NCBI GenBank assembly: GCA_019925105.1
Contig: JAHGAU010000003.1
Coordinates: 558,001-622,000 of the forward strand
Length of the DNA: 64,000 nt
Origin: Niebla homalea
Lineage: Eukaryota > Ascomycota > Lecanoromycetes > Lecanorales > Ramalinaceae
Direction of reading: 5' to 3'
Positions 40,505-54,399 of the stretch are shown one piece after another (position 1 is the stretch's first letter; the number at the start of each line of letters is the position of its first letter). Position numbers and translations under genes: made by a program. The notes beneath the pieces were generated by a model, which was given only the letters and a program-made list of their open reading frames with translations, searched no databases and had not been told where the DNA came from.

Positions 40505-40688
40505 TGTCAGGGAAAAAGACGAAGTACAGGTATTGAGGGTAAAGTGGTAACTGCTTGGATTATAACTATGAACGGTATTGCTAGATATATATACGTATAT
40601 TAAGACGCTAGGCCACTTAGGCTATTATAATCGTTAATACCGTAAACTATAATAAAATATTTATAGTGCCTACTACTTATACGTAATA
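40505..40688. repeat. Left LTR of the miniature element
   Basis: 184 bp, begins TGTCAGGGAAAAAGACGAAG and ends TATACGTAATA. The left two thirds are little mutated (GGTAACTGCTTGGATTATAAC), the right end is RIP-converted. Confidence 0.8.
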
Positions 40689-40711
40689 AGTACCTATAAA
40701 AAATAAAAAAC

Positions 40712-40727
40712 CGACGCTTACGTCGGA
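40712..40727. other. Perfect 6 bp hairpin CCGACG-CTTA-CGTCGG
   Basis: A 16 bp perfect inverted repeat 24 bases inside the left LTR, preceded by an A-rich run. It could act as a structure in the element RNA, but no function is shown. Confidence 0.5.
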
Positions 40728-40872
40728 CCATCTATTATAAAATATTATAAATTTTAATAGCCTTAATAGTAAAGGTAATTAAGAGCAAGCCCGAATATAT
40801 TAATTATATTAATAGGATGTATAATTGGTAAGTAATAAGGTAAGGTAAATAGTAATATTAATAAAAACCGAA

Positions 40873-40966
40873 CGGGATTAAACCCCGGGAAATAATTATG
40901 GATTTTAAGCGATTAAATTTAAGTTAAATCGTTTAAAAATGAAATCTCCATAGTTTTACCGGGTAA
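40873..40966 (-). repeat. Foldback repeat family, copy 3, inverted, inside the miniature element
   Basis: The reverse complement carries ACCCGGTAAAACTATGGAG, GATTTAA and a TTTCCCGGGGTTTAA end, matching the foldback arms of 9091 and 10684. Only the foldback core of about 95 bp is shared, without the downstream 200 bp. Its presence inside a defined element suggests the foldback is a mobile unit itself or a structural part of related LTR elements. Confidence 0.6.
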
Positions 40967-41576
40967 GTATACGTCCTTATGATTTTTACTTATATTCTTT
41001 GCTTTTACTTTTAAGAATTAATTCATTAAGCCGTAAATATTATATATTATAGATTAAATAATAACTTATTCTTACCGTTATAGTAATATATACTCCTTAT
41101 ATAATCTTTATATTAATTATAAAGCGTATAAGTATTATAAGAAATCCTTATACCGACCTTAAAATATATAATGGTAAAGTCTTTATATTAACTTTATAGC
41201 GTATATTTAAAGTATCCTTCTTTACCTATTATTTATTTATAGCTTATATTTTTATCGATTTTTATAAATAAAAAGTCTTTATATCTCGTTATAAGTATTG
41301 GTCCGGAGGTTAAATTAATAGTTAATTACCATATTTATAAGTCTTTAAAAGTAAGGAGTTACTATAGGAGAGCGTATTATCTATTAATTTATTACTTTAG
41401 GTATAAATACTATATATATTATATAATCCGTTAATTAAAAGGTACCTGGAAATCGGTAATTTATTAAGCTAGGTGCTTTACGTATTATAGTTTAAGCCGG
41501 TCGGTAAGAATATATCCATAATCCCTTTTATATATAACGATATAAGTAGAATTGAAACTTAATTATTACTATTATT

Positions 41577-41760
41577 TATTAAGGGAAAAAAAGAAATACA
41601 GTTATTAAGGGTAAAGTAATAACTGCCTGGATTGTAATTATGAACGGTATTAATAGATATATATACGCATATTAAGACGCTAGGCCACTTAAACTATTAT
41701 AATCGTTAGTACCGTAAACCATAATGAGATATTCATAGTACCTGCTGCTTGTACGTAACA
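41577..41760. repeat. Right LTR of the miniature element
   Basis: 184 bp, same length as the left LTR. Its start is RIP-converted (TATTAAGGG), its end is better kept (CTGCTGCTTGTACGTAACA). Differences between the two copies are almost all transitions. Confidence 0.8.
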
Positions 41761-41765
41761 GGTTA

Positions 41766-44260
41766 ATTAAATATTTTTTATACTTTTTAAATTTAATTTA
41801 TATACTTTTTTTTACCTTATAATTTTTATTATATTAATTCTTAATTTATTAAATAACAGCTTTAATTTTAATTATAAAATTCACGGAAAAAAATAATCTT
41901 TAAAAAAAATGAATTGCTTTTTTTATATTTTATATATTTTAAAGATATCATTAAAATAAAAAATTAAATTGATAAAGTTTTATTCTTTTTTAAGAATAAA
42001 GAAAAATAATTCCGGGTTCAATTTAAAGATAATTTTTAATATAATATTTATAAGTTTAATAAAAACGAACGAAGATATACGTGTTCTTTAAGGTATTTTT
42101 ATTAATTATAATCATTTAATGCTTAATATATTAAAAATAAAATTATATTAATTATCGGAATATACTTTTAATACTTAATATTTATATTTTATATTTATTT
42201 AACAGAAAATTTTATATAATAGAATTCTTAATAAACTATATACCCTTTCTATTAACTTTATATAAAATACGGGTAAAACTTTATATATAAAGTAATAATC
42301 AAATATAAATCGTAATTTAACTTTATTTTCTTTTTTTATAAATACGGAAAGTACGTTTTATATATTTATTCGTTTATTTATTTATATATATTTTTTATAT
42401 ATATTTAACTTAATTCCTTTATACGATTGTTTTAAGTTATTACTTTTTATTATTTAATAGTTTTTTAATAATAACTTTATATAATTTAATTTTTAAACTT
42501 AATATTACTTTATATAAAAGTAAGTTTATTGTTAAGATTTTATATAATTCTTTTACGTTTATATTTTCATATATTTATAATACTTAAAGTATTTTAAGTT
42601 ATACTTACTTATTTAAAATTATATTCCTTAATATAATATTTTCTTTTTTTATTTATACTTATAGCTTTTTATACGATTTTAAAATATCGATTTTTCTTTT
42701 TATTATTCTTTTATTTATTAAAAACGTAACTTATAATCATTTTATTTTAACATTTATTTTTTTATTTTATAGTTTTAAGGTTAACTTGTCCGTTACTTTA
42801 TATATATATTTTAAAAAGACTTAATAAGTACTATATTTATAATCTAGTAATCTTTAATAAATTATTAAGTTATTGGGTTATTTAGTTTTTAAAATTATAC
42901 TTTTTATAATAAGTAAATAATTCTTATTATTTTTATTTCTTATTTACTTCATTTTCTTCTTTATATTAGCTTAATATATAGTTTTTTTCTTTTTATTATT
43001 AACTTTTTTAAGTTATTAATTATTCTCTTAATATATATAATTATCCGTTTCTATTATTATAAAGGTTATTAATTTAATTAATATTGTTTCTTCTTTATAT
43101 ATTATATATTCTTTTTATTATTTAACGTTATTTTATGTAATTAATAATAACTTTAAGTATTATATTATATCTCTATTTATTTTATTAAATATTAAGTTTA
43201 TAAATTTAATTATCTTCCGTTTTTATCCGGTAGGTTATTATTAATATAAAATAAGGCTTATTTCTGGTTTTAAATTATTAATCGGATTATTTATTATATT
43301 TTTTAAATTTTTTTATTATTTCTTTAATGCTTTTAAGTTTCTTTATTATCTTTTAAATATTTCCGTTACCGTTTTATCTTTTCCGATTCTTTTAAACTTT
43401 TATTTAATTATTCTTACTTACTTTTTATTTAATTTACTTTTAATCTTCTTTTATTTATTTTAATTATCTTTTATATATTCTTTTTTCTTTTTAAATATAT
43501 AAGTATACCCTTTTTCTCTTATTAATTAATTATTAAAATATATGCCCTTAAAGCCAATTTTACTCTTTAAATTTTTTCTTTTTTTATAATTTATAAATCT
43601 TAATTATTTTTTTTATTTTTTTATTTAATTTCTAAGCTTTTTTTATTACTTTTTATATTTAAATAAATTTAACTTAGTTTTTTCTTTTAATATTATTGTA
43701 TTCTTATAATATAACTTTTTATATATTAATTTTTAATATATCTTATTTAATGGGTATATTTATAATTTAAGTAATTAAATATTTTCTTTATAAATAATAT
43801 CCTTAATCTTTAATATTTTTATTTAAGTCTTAAAGTTAACTATAATTAACTTTAGATATAAAAGTTTTAATAAGATATTATAGTTTAAGTTATTTTTTAA
43901 TATTATAAATATTTATACCGACTTAATTATTCCTATAACCTATATATAAAGTAATATATAATCTCCGTTTATTATTAATCTATCTAAGTAATTAACTTTG
44001 AATAATTCTAAAGGTTTTTTTTATTCGTAATTCCCTTATTATATTTAAGTTAATTATAATAATATCCGATCCTTAATCGGTTTTTATATTAAGTAATTTA
44101 CTTATATATTTTAATTAATAAATGATTGTTATTTTTATAAAGTATACCTATTTATTCTTATTAAGTATAACTTTAAGGTTTTATTTTAAGCTTATAATTA
44201 TAATATTATTAATTTTAAGTTATTTATTTTAAATCGTTTTTTATATTCTTTTTCCGAGGA
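41766..44260. other. RIP-degraded region, nothing recognised
   Basis: 2.5 kb of very AT-rich DNA with long T-rich runs on the plus strand. Neither strand shows a motif of a known element. The T-rich plus strand hints that any former gene was on the minus strand. It ends at the start of LINE copy 4. Confidence 0.4.
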
Positions 44261-47200
44261 ATGGCAACGAATAAAGGGACCCTAAAGGTCTAAAACGATA
44301 CGTACACGTATAGCTCTCGTGATAATAAAGAAAGTACATTAAGTGCAATAAGTAAAAGTAACATAGTAATTAAGAATAAAATAATAAACGGATAAATAGC
44401 TTATATTTATAGAAATGGCGATAACGCGTATAAGTAATATAATAATAATAAGCCGGATAATATTTAAAATAAATAAAGGAATTAAGATTAATAAAATACG
44501 TATATTAAAGCACGTAAAACACGTAATAATAATTTAGAAATAATAAATAAATAAAAGGGTAAAAAGGTTAATACGGTATTAATAACGAAAGGTATAAGCG
44601 GAGGGAAAAGGTAAGAAAACCGCGGTAAAAGTATTATTAAGGGTATATAAAGGGGAAATAAGGTTAACAAGGAGGATAAAACCTTAAAGGATTAAAAATA
44701 AAAGGCAGAGACAATATATCGCTTAATAAATAAGGGCGAAAGGGCGGTAAGGAAGGCAGTAAAAACCTTAAAAGGATTTTTTACGGTAAAATAAAAGGAT
44801 ATTACGTTAAAAACCTAACTAATATTACGGATTAAGTTAAAAAATATAAAAGACTTTTATATAAAAATAAAGGTAAAGTTAAGGAAGGCGGAGCGGTTAT
44901 AGGGCTCTTAAGGAGCAATAATAAGGGCGTTAATAAAGGGTAAAAACGGTAGCTTAAAATTAAATATATAAAATAAAAGTAGAAAAGTAATAACCTTTTA
45001 AGCGAGAAAAAGCTAAGTAATAAAAGTAATAAAAAGGGCATTTACGGTAGAAAATAAAAGGATAACGGAGGAAAAAGCGACCGTATTAAAGAAAATAAAG
45101 ATAATAATAGTTTACTTATTTAATAATAAACATAAAAATATAATTATAAAAATAAATTTATTATAGTTAATAAAGGCTTTTAAAATAATAACGGAACTAT
45201 TAATAAAGTAAATTATTGCGGTACGTAAATTATAAAGTAAAAATATTTTTTTTAATATAATGTCTTTAAAAAGGAAAGAAAGTTTAAAGAAATTTAAAGC
45301 TTAAACTAATAAAAAAATATGAATTAATTAAGGTTTTAAAATAATTATTTACCGTTATAATAAATATAATATATTTATTCCGTTTTATAGAAGCCGAGAA
45401 AAAAATTACATTAAAAAGTATAAAAAAAGAGAATATAATTTTTTATTTAAGGTTTAAGATCGTTAACTATAAGTTTCCTTTAATAATAAAGAATTTTAAT
45501 TCTTTAAAATACGTAAAATGGTACTTTATCTTTATATTAAGTATAACGTTAATAAAGATATATAATGACGTTTTAAATAAGAGGATTATTAAAAAAAGAT
45601 TTTTTAAAATAACTTAATTATAAAATAAAATAATAGATATTTATTAATATTTTAAATATTAAAATTATAAATATATTATTATAAAATACTTTAATATTAT
45701 AAAATATATAATTTACGTTAAAAATTATAATATTTATAAATATATAAAATTAATAATTAAAGAGCTTATAAAAAATATACTTAAATATATTATATATAAT
45801 AAAAAAGGATACTTAATATAGGATTTTAAGTATATAATAAAAGTTAAAAAGATTAAACATAAAAAGACTTAAATAACTATGAAAATCTAAGAGTATAATA
45901 CGTATAAAATTAATTTAACGGATTAATTAAAAGTAATTCTAAAACGTAAGTTTAATTAATTAAATAATAAAAGATAAATAACGGTAACGGATAAAGTAAA
46001 AAAAAAAAGCTTTTTACGATCCCGACCTTAAGGGCCGGCTATCTTACATTTTTAATAATAGCCAAGAAGGTATTAAATTAAAAAACGCTCGGCTTTAATA
46101 AGAAGTCCGTAACTTAAACGGGTATAGAAAAGGGAGTTTTTATAAAGATTAATATATAATATATTAACGTTTTTAAAAATAATATAATATAACGTTTATA
46201 ATAAAGGAATTAAAATAATAATACCGATATTTAAGTTTAAAAAGGTTAAAAACGTTAACGTTATAATAATATAGGAATTACTATATAACTTATATATATA
46301 TTCGTTTATTAACTTAAAAAAGGGATTTTATTTAACCTTTAAAAGGGATAAAATAATTAAATTATACTTTTTTATAAATAAGCGGTTTAATATAAATAAC
46401 TAGGATATTACTTATTATAATAGAAACCTTTATATACTTCGTATTATAAAAAAAAAAGGACTTAAAAAGTAACTTTAATATTTATAACGTATATAACCCG
46501 CCGTTAATTAAATAAAGAAAAACTTTTTATAATACCGTTACTTAAAGAGGTCTTAATTATTTTAAGTAAATATATATTATTTAAAGATTTTAACCTATAT
46601 TATTATATATAAAATAAAAAAAAGCGTATAATAAATTATATTAAATTAAATAACTTATTAATAATTATCATTTAAATTAACTTTTTATTATTAATATTAT
46701 AAAGAACTATTACGTAAAAAAGTCATAAATTTAAAATAACGATTAATTTAATTTTTAATATAGAAAGGGTTATTAATATAATTATAATATATAAGTTATA
46801 AAAGGACTTAAAATATAACTCGGATTATATACCGATATAAATAACTTTAAATTAAACCGTTAATATAACCTTATTATTACCGGTAAGAAAAACGTAAAAA
46901 ATAATTAAAAAAATAAAAGTTTATATAAAAACGGAAGAGACGGTAATATAGTTTATAAATTTCCTTTAATTAAATAATAAAGACTAGATTGACCTTTTTA
47001 TAAAGTGAATAATAAAGGTATTAAATAAAATAATTAAAAAGATAATTTTAATAATAAAGTTTTTTTAAAGAGTTAAAACTTATTAAAATAAAGGGTATAT
47101 AACCGCGATTATAAAGGCGAGAAAATTAATTAAATAAACTTTTAAGTATAAAAATTAAAAGATATTTAATTAATTAAGAATTACTTAAAAGGAAAAAAAA

Positions 47201-48330
47201 AGGATTATTAAGAAAATTAAGTAAATATACTTTTAATTTATAATATATAACTTAATAATCTTACCTTATAATATTTAAAAGTTAATAAAGTATAATAAAG
47301 AATAAAATAAAAAATAAAAGTTTATTTTTAAATTTTTACCCTTAAAAGACTTAATAGTATATTAATTAATACTTTTAACGGTAAGATCAAGGCCCTTAAA
47401 AGAGTATTTTTCTTTTTTCCGTTAAAAGTTAACTTAAATAATATTAATAACGTTACGTACCTTAACCCCGTATTAATAAATAAAATAATAATATAAACTA
47501 TAATAATTAAAGCGATTAATAAATTAAAAAAGGATAAAGCCTTAAAATTAAATAAAATTCTTAATAAATTCTTATTAATAATAATTTTATTATTTAAAAA
47601 GGTTTTTATTTACCTTTTTTAAGTATATTTTAACATTAATTATTATTTATATAAATTTAAGAAAATAAAAATAATTATCCTTAAGAAGCTTATTAAGCCG
47701 GATTATTTTAAAATAAAGTCTTATAAACTTATTATATTCCTTTATACGTTAAAAAAAGCCTTAAAAACGGTAATAATAAAAATCCTTAATAATTATATAA
47801 AGAATTATGGACTTCTCCTTAATTAATAAATAAAAATAAGAAAAGGTTAATTAATAAAAATAACCCTTAGAGGATTAATTAACGGCATATATATAATATA
47901 AAATTACGGGAATAAATATATTATAAGTTTTTTCTTTCTTAATATTATAAATATTTTTAATAAAATAAACTATTAAAGGTTATTATATAACTTAAGGAAA
48001 AAGGGAATATTATCCTTTTTAACTAAATAAATAAAGAATTTTTTAAGCAATTAAGTTACGTTAATTAACTTAGGATAAAAAATAAGTTTAATAAAGTTTA
48101 CTATAATAAAGATTTTTTAAAGATCGTTTATTTTTTTTATATTATTTTTATTCTTTAATAGTTTATTAATTAAAAAGCTTATAAAATTAAAATAAAAGGT
48201 TTAAATTAAAGGCTTTATTAATAACGTTTACATTTCAACTTATAATACCTTTATATATATCAATTATTTAAAACTAAAATAAACTTATAAAGTTTATTTT
48301 TAATAAGTAAAAACTTATAAGACTTAATTT
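44261..48330 (+). mobile_element. Tad-like LINE, copy 4, cut off within ORF2
   Basis: The only long plus-strand LINE. ORF1 starts at the ATG 44261-44263 (MATNKGT, first subfamily) and runs to about 45900. ORF2 RT motifs are readable: FFPPLK-like near 47425, then D-K-A-x-x-x-N-x-I-x-N-K-F at 47533-47571 (the APGPDGIPN block of Tad-type RTs), KPDY...SY near 47695-47735, and the catalytic box F-I-N-N at 48214-48225, both Asp lost. The homology stops at 48330, exactly where the tail of copy 5 begins. The expected remaining 1.7 kb is not recognisable after 54091, so the 3' part was lost or is too diverged. Confidence 0.88.
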
Positions 48331-51300
48331 GATTGATTGATTGATTTATATTACGGATCTAGCTAAGCTAATTCCGGCGTTCCTTAATACTCGGCTATTT
48401 AGCCTTATTAATAACCGTAAAAAACCCGATATCCATAATATTAAGAATAAAAACCAATGTTTACTTAGCTTTTACTTACGTTTTAAAGGTTAAAAGTATC
48501 TACGGCTATTTAAAGAATAAGAATTTATTTATACGCTTTTTTAAGAAAACCTATAATATTATAATTAAATCTATTTAAGGGTTATCCTTAAACTTATTGC
48601 TTTTCCGTTACCTTACGGGTTTATTTAATATTAAAATTTTAAAATTCCGATTATATTATTAAATATCTTTATTAATATATATATTATTATTATTTTATTT
48701 ATACGATTTTATTAACCGATATAATATTATTTTTTATACCGCCCCGGTATTTATAGCCTTTTTAACCCCCTATTAAGTATAGTTTTCCCGCCGCTGCTTT
48801 TTATCCCCGGGTCGGCGGCGAGGTTTTTTAATTAAGTTTTTAATTATTTTTTTTATTTCCTTAATTAAATTAAATTATAATAATAAACCTATAATTATTA
48901 TAAATTTAACGGCCGCTTTAATACCTTTTTTATTAATAAGCATTTGGCGGTAATCGTTAATCTTTATTTTTTTAATTAATCCCGGTTTAAGCTCCTTAAA
49001 TAATAAATAGGAGATTAATATATATACGGTATTTTATTTTTATTATTTATATTTATAGTTAACGTCGGTCTGATTACTGGCGTATATAATAAAGAAAAAA
49101 TAAATTAAACCGTTTTTATTTATTTGGAGTTAAATTATTAACGTATTATTACCTTTCCTTATAATCTTATAACGCCGGAGATATTTATTAATAACCTTAT
49201 TATTATCCAGCGTTGGGTATTATTACCCTTAAAAGATTAATCCTTTATATTTACGTTAATACTTTATCCACCTTTTTTTAATCTATAAAGTAATCGTTAT
49301 TAACTTTATTTTTATAGCCTTTTTTTCTTCCGCCGTTCTTACTTTAAGTAAAAGTTTATATACTTTTATGTTAACTTTTTAAATATAAGTTAAATCGATT
49401 TTATTTTTAATTTACTTTAATTTAACTTCCGTAAAAGGAATAGGTATTTCTTTCTTATATTTTTTTATTTAAGGTTTTTTATAATTCTAATAAATACGTT
49501 TATTTCTTATTAACGTAATTAAGTTTATACCTTTTTTAAGCCTTATTTAAGTAATTATTTAATTTAAGGTTAGCTTTATTAATAATATAAAGATTTTAGA
49601 TTTTAATACCGGGATAAAAGTCGCTTTATATACTTTACTTATTATTTTTAAGTATTAATTTTAAATCTTTTATAATTATCAGACGGGCTTTTTCTTATAT
49701 TTAAGCGTATTTTTAGGTACGTATTAAATGGTTATTACGTATATTATTATAAACTTTATAATTACTTAATAAATAATTCTAACCTTCTATAAAATAGTTC
49801 TTTACGTTAACGCTATAAGGTAAATAAGGCCTTTTTCCTATAAAACCATTTTCTTTTAAATTTTTTTTATATAATTTTTTTAATTTAATTTCTTATTAAT
49901 CTATAGGTTAAATACCTTAATATTAACTTCCGGTTTTACCGTTATATTATTTAAGTTTATTATAGTTATTATATTATATAACTTTAGGCTCCTTATTATA
50001 TAAACAAGCTTATATTTATATAAAGTAAATTAGGTTTTATATATCTTTATTTATTATAAATAAACTTTATAAGCTTATTTTAACTTTAAATAATTTATAT
50101 AAATAAATATATTATAAATTAAAAGGTAAATATCATTAATAAAGCTTTTTATTTAAATTTTTTATTTTAATTTTATTAAGTTTTTAATAAACGGGCCGTT
50201 AAAGAATAAGAATAAGATTAAAGAAATAAATAATTTTTAAGGAATCCTTATTATCGCGGGCTTTATTGTATTTATTTTTTATTTTAAGTTAATTAACGTT
50301 ATTTAATTACTTAAGAAACTTTTTATTTAATTTATAAAGAAAAATAAAATTTTTTTTTTCTATAAATTATATAATAATTTTTAATAGTTTATTTTATTAA
50401 ATACCTTTATAATATTTAAAGAAAGAAAATTTATAATATATTTCTTTTTATAACCTTATACTATATATACGTTATTGATTAAACCTTTAAGAGCCGTCTC
50501 CGTTAACCATCCTTTTTTTACTTTTATTTATTAATTAAGGAGTAACCTATATTTTTCTATATAATTACTTAGGATCTTTACGATTACCGTTTTTAAAGCT
50601 TTTTTTAACGTATAAAGGAATATTATAAGTTTATATGATTTTATTTTTAAATAGTTTAACTTAACCGGCTTCTTAAGGATAATCATTTTAATTTCCTTAA
50701 ATTTACGGGGGTAATATTTTATATTAAAATAAACTTAAAATAAATAAATAAAGACCTCTTTAAATAATAACGTTACTATAAATAAAAACCTATTTAATAT
50801 ACCGTTAAGTTTAAAGGCCTTATTTTTTTTCGGTTTATTAATCGCTTTAATTATTATCTTTTAAGTTATTATTTTACTTATTATTATTAATTTAAGATAT
50901 ACCGTACCGTTAATATTTATTAAATTAACTTCCGGTAATAAAGGAAAGAACGTTTTTTTAAGAGCCTTAATTTTACCGTTAAAGGTATTCATTATTATAC
51001 CGTTTAATCTTTTTAAGGGTAAAAACTTGGGAATAAGTTTAAATTTCTTACTTTATTCTTTACCGTATTTTATTAACCTTTAAATATTATAAAAGGAAAC
51101 CGCCAAATTATATATTATAGCCCGGAAGTATATTTACTTAGTTTTCCGGATAATTTTTTCCTTTTTTTTTAAGCTTCCTTTAATTATTAAAGCGTCTCTT
51201 AATTCCTATATTTAATAGTTTATTTTATAAACGCTTTTACCTTTATAATCACCTTTATATATTCTTTATTTTAATAGGTTTTAACTTTTTAAAACGGCTT

Positions 51301-54091
51301 TATTATTAAGATTATAACGTTAATTACTTTATTTAAAGTTTTTATTATCCGCTTTATAAAATAATTAATCTATTTTTTACTATTAAACCAGGGAAGTTCC
51401 ATTAATTAGGATATTATTTTTACTATTTTTATTAATACCTCCACTTCTTTAATTGTTTTTTACGTTTATTTAAACGGTAAAAACAGAGTTATATTAATAA
51501 ACTAGTTTAAGGTCATTTATATTAAGACGTAATTTAAACCGTATTTTAAATCTTCTCGGGGTCCGTATATTATAATTAAGTTAATAATATTTTCTGAGTT
51601 AAATATTAAGTTAATTATAATCCTAAGTTTACGGCTTTCTTATATAATAGCCTTTTTTAATGTTAATAACGTAAAATTAAACCGTATAATAATTATTAAT
51701 AACTCCTTAAATTCAATATAATTAATTATATAATTATCCTTATTTTATTAAATATAATAAAAATTAAAATCCTTTATTAAGAAATACTTATTAAGTATAA
51801 TTATAATATCCTTAAGTAGCGGGATCGTAAAGGGTTTTTTTTTATTAACCGGTAACGGATTATATATATTATAAATATTTAAAATACCCTTAATATCCCC
51901 CTTTTATATAATCCGGAGTATATATAGGTTTTTTCCGTAATAAGTAACGTCCCAGCTATTTATATTTAACTTTTTATTAATAAAGAAATATATTCACGTT
52001 ATTTTATTATCTTTAAAGGTTAAATAAAAATTATCTCCCGGGTTAATTAAAAAATAAATATATAAACTATATAATAGCTTTTATATCACTATAATATTAA
52101 TATCCTTTATTTCTTTAAATTTAAATATCGGTATTATAGCTTTAATTACTTCCTTATATACGTTATATTATATTACTTTTAAAAACGTAAGTATATTAAA
52201 TATTAACGTCCGTCAGGCTTTTTTCGTTAACTTTTATTTATATAAATGGTTTTTTTTTAAAATTAAACGTTATTTATTTTAATCTTCTTACTATAATAGT
52301 AATCCCAGTTAAATAGCCGGCCTTAAGGATTAATATTATTATAAGCTTTTTTTTTTTTACGTTATTAATTACCGTATTTTACCCTTCCCCGTTTAATAAA
52401 CTTTATTCGTATCTTAAGACCGTTTTTAATTATTTTATTGGTCCAAATTTATATAAGTTATAACGTTAAACCTTAATTATTATCTTAATCTCCTTATATT
52501 AGGTCTCCTTTGCTTTTATTATATACCGTAAGTTTTACGTTAAGTAGTTATTATTATTATACGCCGCGCATTTTGGTACGTTTTTCATTAAACCCTTTAT
52601 TATTAAGTTAGCGTATTTATATGTATTATGCTTTTTAATATATACCGCGTATTTTATATTATTAAGGCACTTTATAATAATATATCCGTATTTTTAATAT
52701 TTAAAGTATTAATAAATATCCGTTACCCGGTTTTAAGGTCTTATTAATTTAAAAGACCCATTTTTTATTACCCCTTTATTAAGGATATTATTATATATCC
52801 TTATTAATATTACGCTTAAAATAACCGTAAAATATCTTTTTATATAATTAAAGGCATTTAACTTCTTTATTATAAAGGGGAAACTATAATTAACGATCTC
52901 TAGCCTAAAATAAAGGACCGTATTCTTTTTCTTTATTTATCTTAAAGTAACTTCCTTTTTTTCTTTTATAAACTTTATTAAATATATCCCGTTTATCGCA
53001 ATAATAAAGGATTGCCTTAATACCTTTATTATCTTATACCCCCCTTTACCGGCCTATCCCTTTAATTTCTTTAACCTTTCTTTCGCCTTTAATAAAGCTA
53101 TATTAAGGAAGATATCCTTATTTTATAGTTTACGTACCGTAATAATTTATTCTATTAATAATTCTTTTATTACTTTAAACGTTTTTATTAATTATAGTAA
53201 ATTCATTTTCGTTATTATGCTTTTTTCCTTTTTACCCAATAATTATATAATTATTATTCTTGCCTTTTTTAACGTTATTATTTTCTTTTTTACTTTTACC
53301 TCCTTTATTATTAACGTTAATATTATTTTTATAACTTTCACTACCCAGCTTATCCCCGCTCCTTTCCTTAAAGCCTTTTCCGTTATTCTTTTACTTTATA
53401 TATATCCTTTCTATCTTTTTTTATTTCCGTTTACCAGCGTTTTTATTACCGCCCCTTAGGCTTTATATAACCTCTTTAACTCCTTTAAACCTTTCCTTAT
53501 ATCCACGTAAAAGTCTTTTATTTCCCGTAACTTGATTTATAGTATCGGCTAGGTCTCTAGCGTAATATTTTTTTATATAGTTATAAAAAAGCCTTTTAGC
53601 GCTTTTACCGCTTCCTCCCTTTTTACTTTTCCCTTATATATTTAATAATTACCTTTTTTTATAGCTTATTTTTATTTACTTGATATCTCCCTATCTTTAT
53701 TTAGCTCTTTTCCGGTTTATATATATTTAATAAGGCCTTTTACGCCTCCGTTTACCCCTTATCCGTCCTTACGTACCGTTTTCGTTTTTTCCGCCCTTTA
53801 TTTATTATCCTTTATAATAATACCTTTATACATTATATACGTCCCTTTACGCGTATCTTATTAACTATAAACTTTTTATTCGATTTAAGGTTTTCTTATC
53901 TTATATTTATCGCGTTATTCATACGACTTATTACCGTTCCTATTAACCTAAGCCGTTTACCTTTCCTCCCCCTTTATTTTTATTATTATTCCGCTTCCGC
54001 TTATCGCATTTACGGTATTATCCTCATTATTACTTAAGCTATACACGCGTATATCGTTTCTGACCTTTGGGGTCCCGTTATTCGTCGCCAT
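48331..54091 (-). mobile_element. Full-length Tad-like LINE, copy 5, abutting copy 4 tail to tail
   Basis: About 5.76 kb on the minus strand, from ATG 54091-54089 (MATNNGTPEVRND, second subfamily like copy 2) to a (GATT)n tail at 48331. The RT box is F-I-N-D at 50143-50132. The 3' UTR (48350-48640) closely matches the unmutated fragment at 20981-21287. GACTTAATT at 48321-48329 and AACTTAATC at 54094-54102 could be a target duplication altered at two RIP-type positions. It inserted into the ORF2 of copy 4. It is less mutated than copy 2 in places, with GGACCCATT and CAGCTT words kept. Confidence 0.88.
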
Positions 54092-54399
54092 TCAACTTAA
54101 TCATATCCAAATATAATTATATTTAAAAACTATAAAAGGAATATATTATTAATATTCTATATTTTATTTTCTTTTCCGGTATATCTTTAGAAATAAAGCT
54201 TATTAACTTCTTAAGATTATTATATAACTTATTAAATTTAAGTATTATAATTCCATCTTTAATAAAAACGTATTATATTATACTTATAAACCTTTAAATA
54301 AAAGATATATAATTTTAATTAATATAATTATATATTAAAAAATATAATATTATATTTATAAATTTAATAAACCTTTAAGTAATAATAAATTAAATTATT
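54092..54399. other. AT-rich spacer
   Basis: I looked here for the missing 3' part of LINE copy 4 by comparison with the matching part of copy 2 and found no convincing alignment. Nothing else is recognised. Confidence 0.4.

Larger units (their letters stand above)
40500..41765 (-). mobile_element. Complete miniature LTR element (TRIM-like), 1,256 bp, with 5 bp target duplication
   Basis: The element spans 40505-41760. The flanks are GGTTA at 40500-40504 and GGTTA at 41761-41765, an exact 5 bp duplication as made by retroelement integrases. The LTRs are 184 bp each (40505-40688 and 41577-41760), starting TGTCAGGG and ending GTAACA or its RIP form. The 888 bp interior has no RT, integrase or gag motif. 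It includes a foldback-repeat copy (40873-40966) and a perfect hairpin, CCGACG-CTTA-CGTCGG, at 40712-40727. Orientation is uncertain. On the minus strand the base run AATAATAGT next to the LTR could be a mutated TGGTAGC-type primer site. A terminal-repeat retrotransposon in miniature depends on proteins of a larger relative. Confidence 0.82.
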
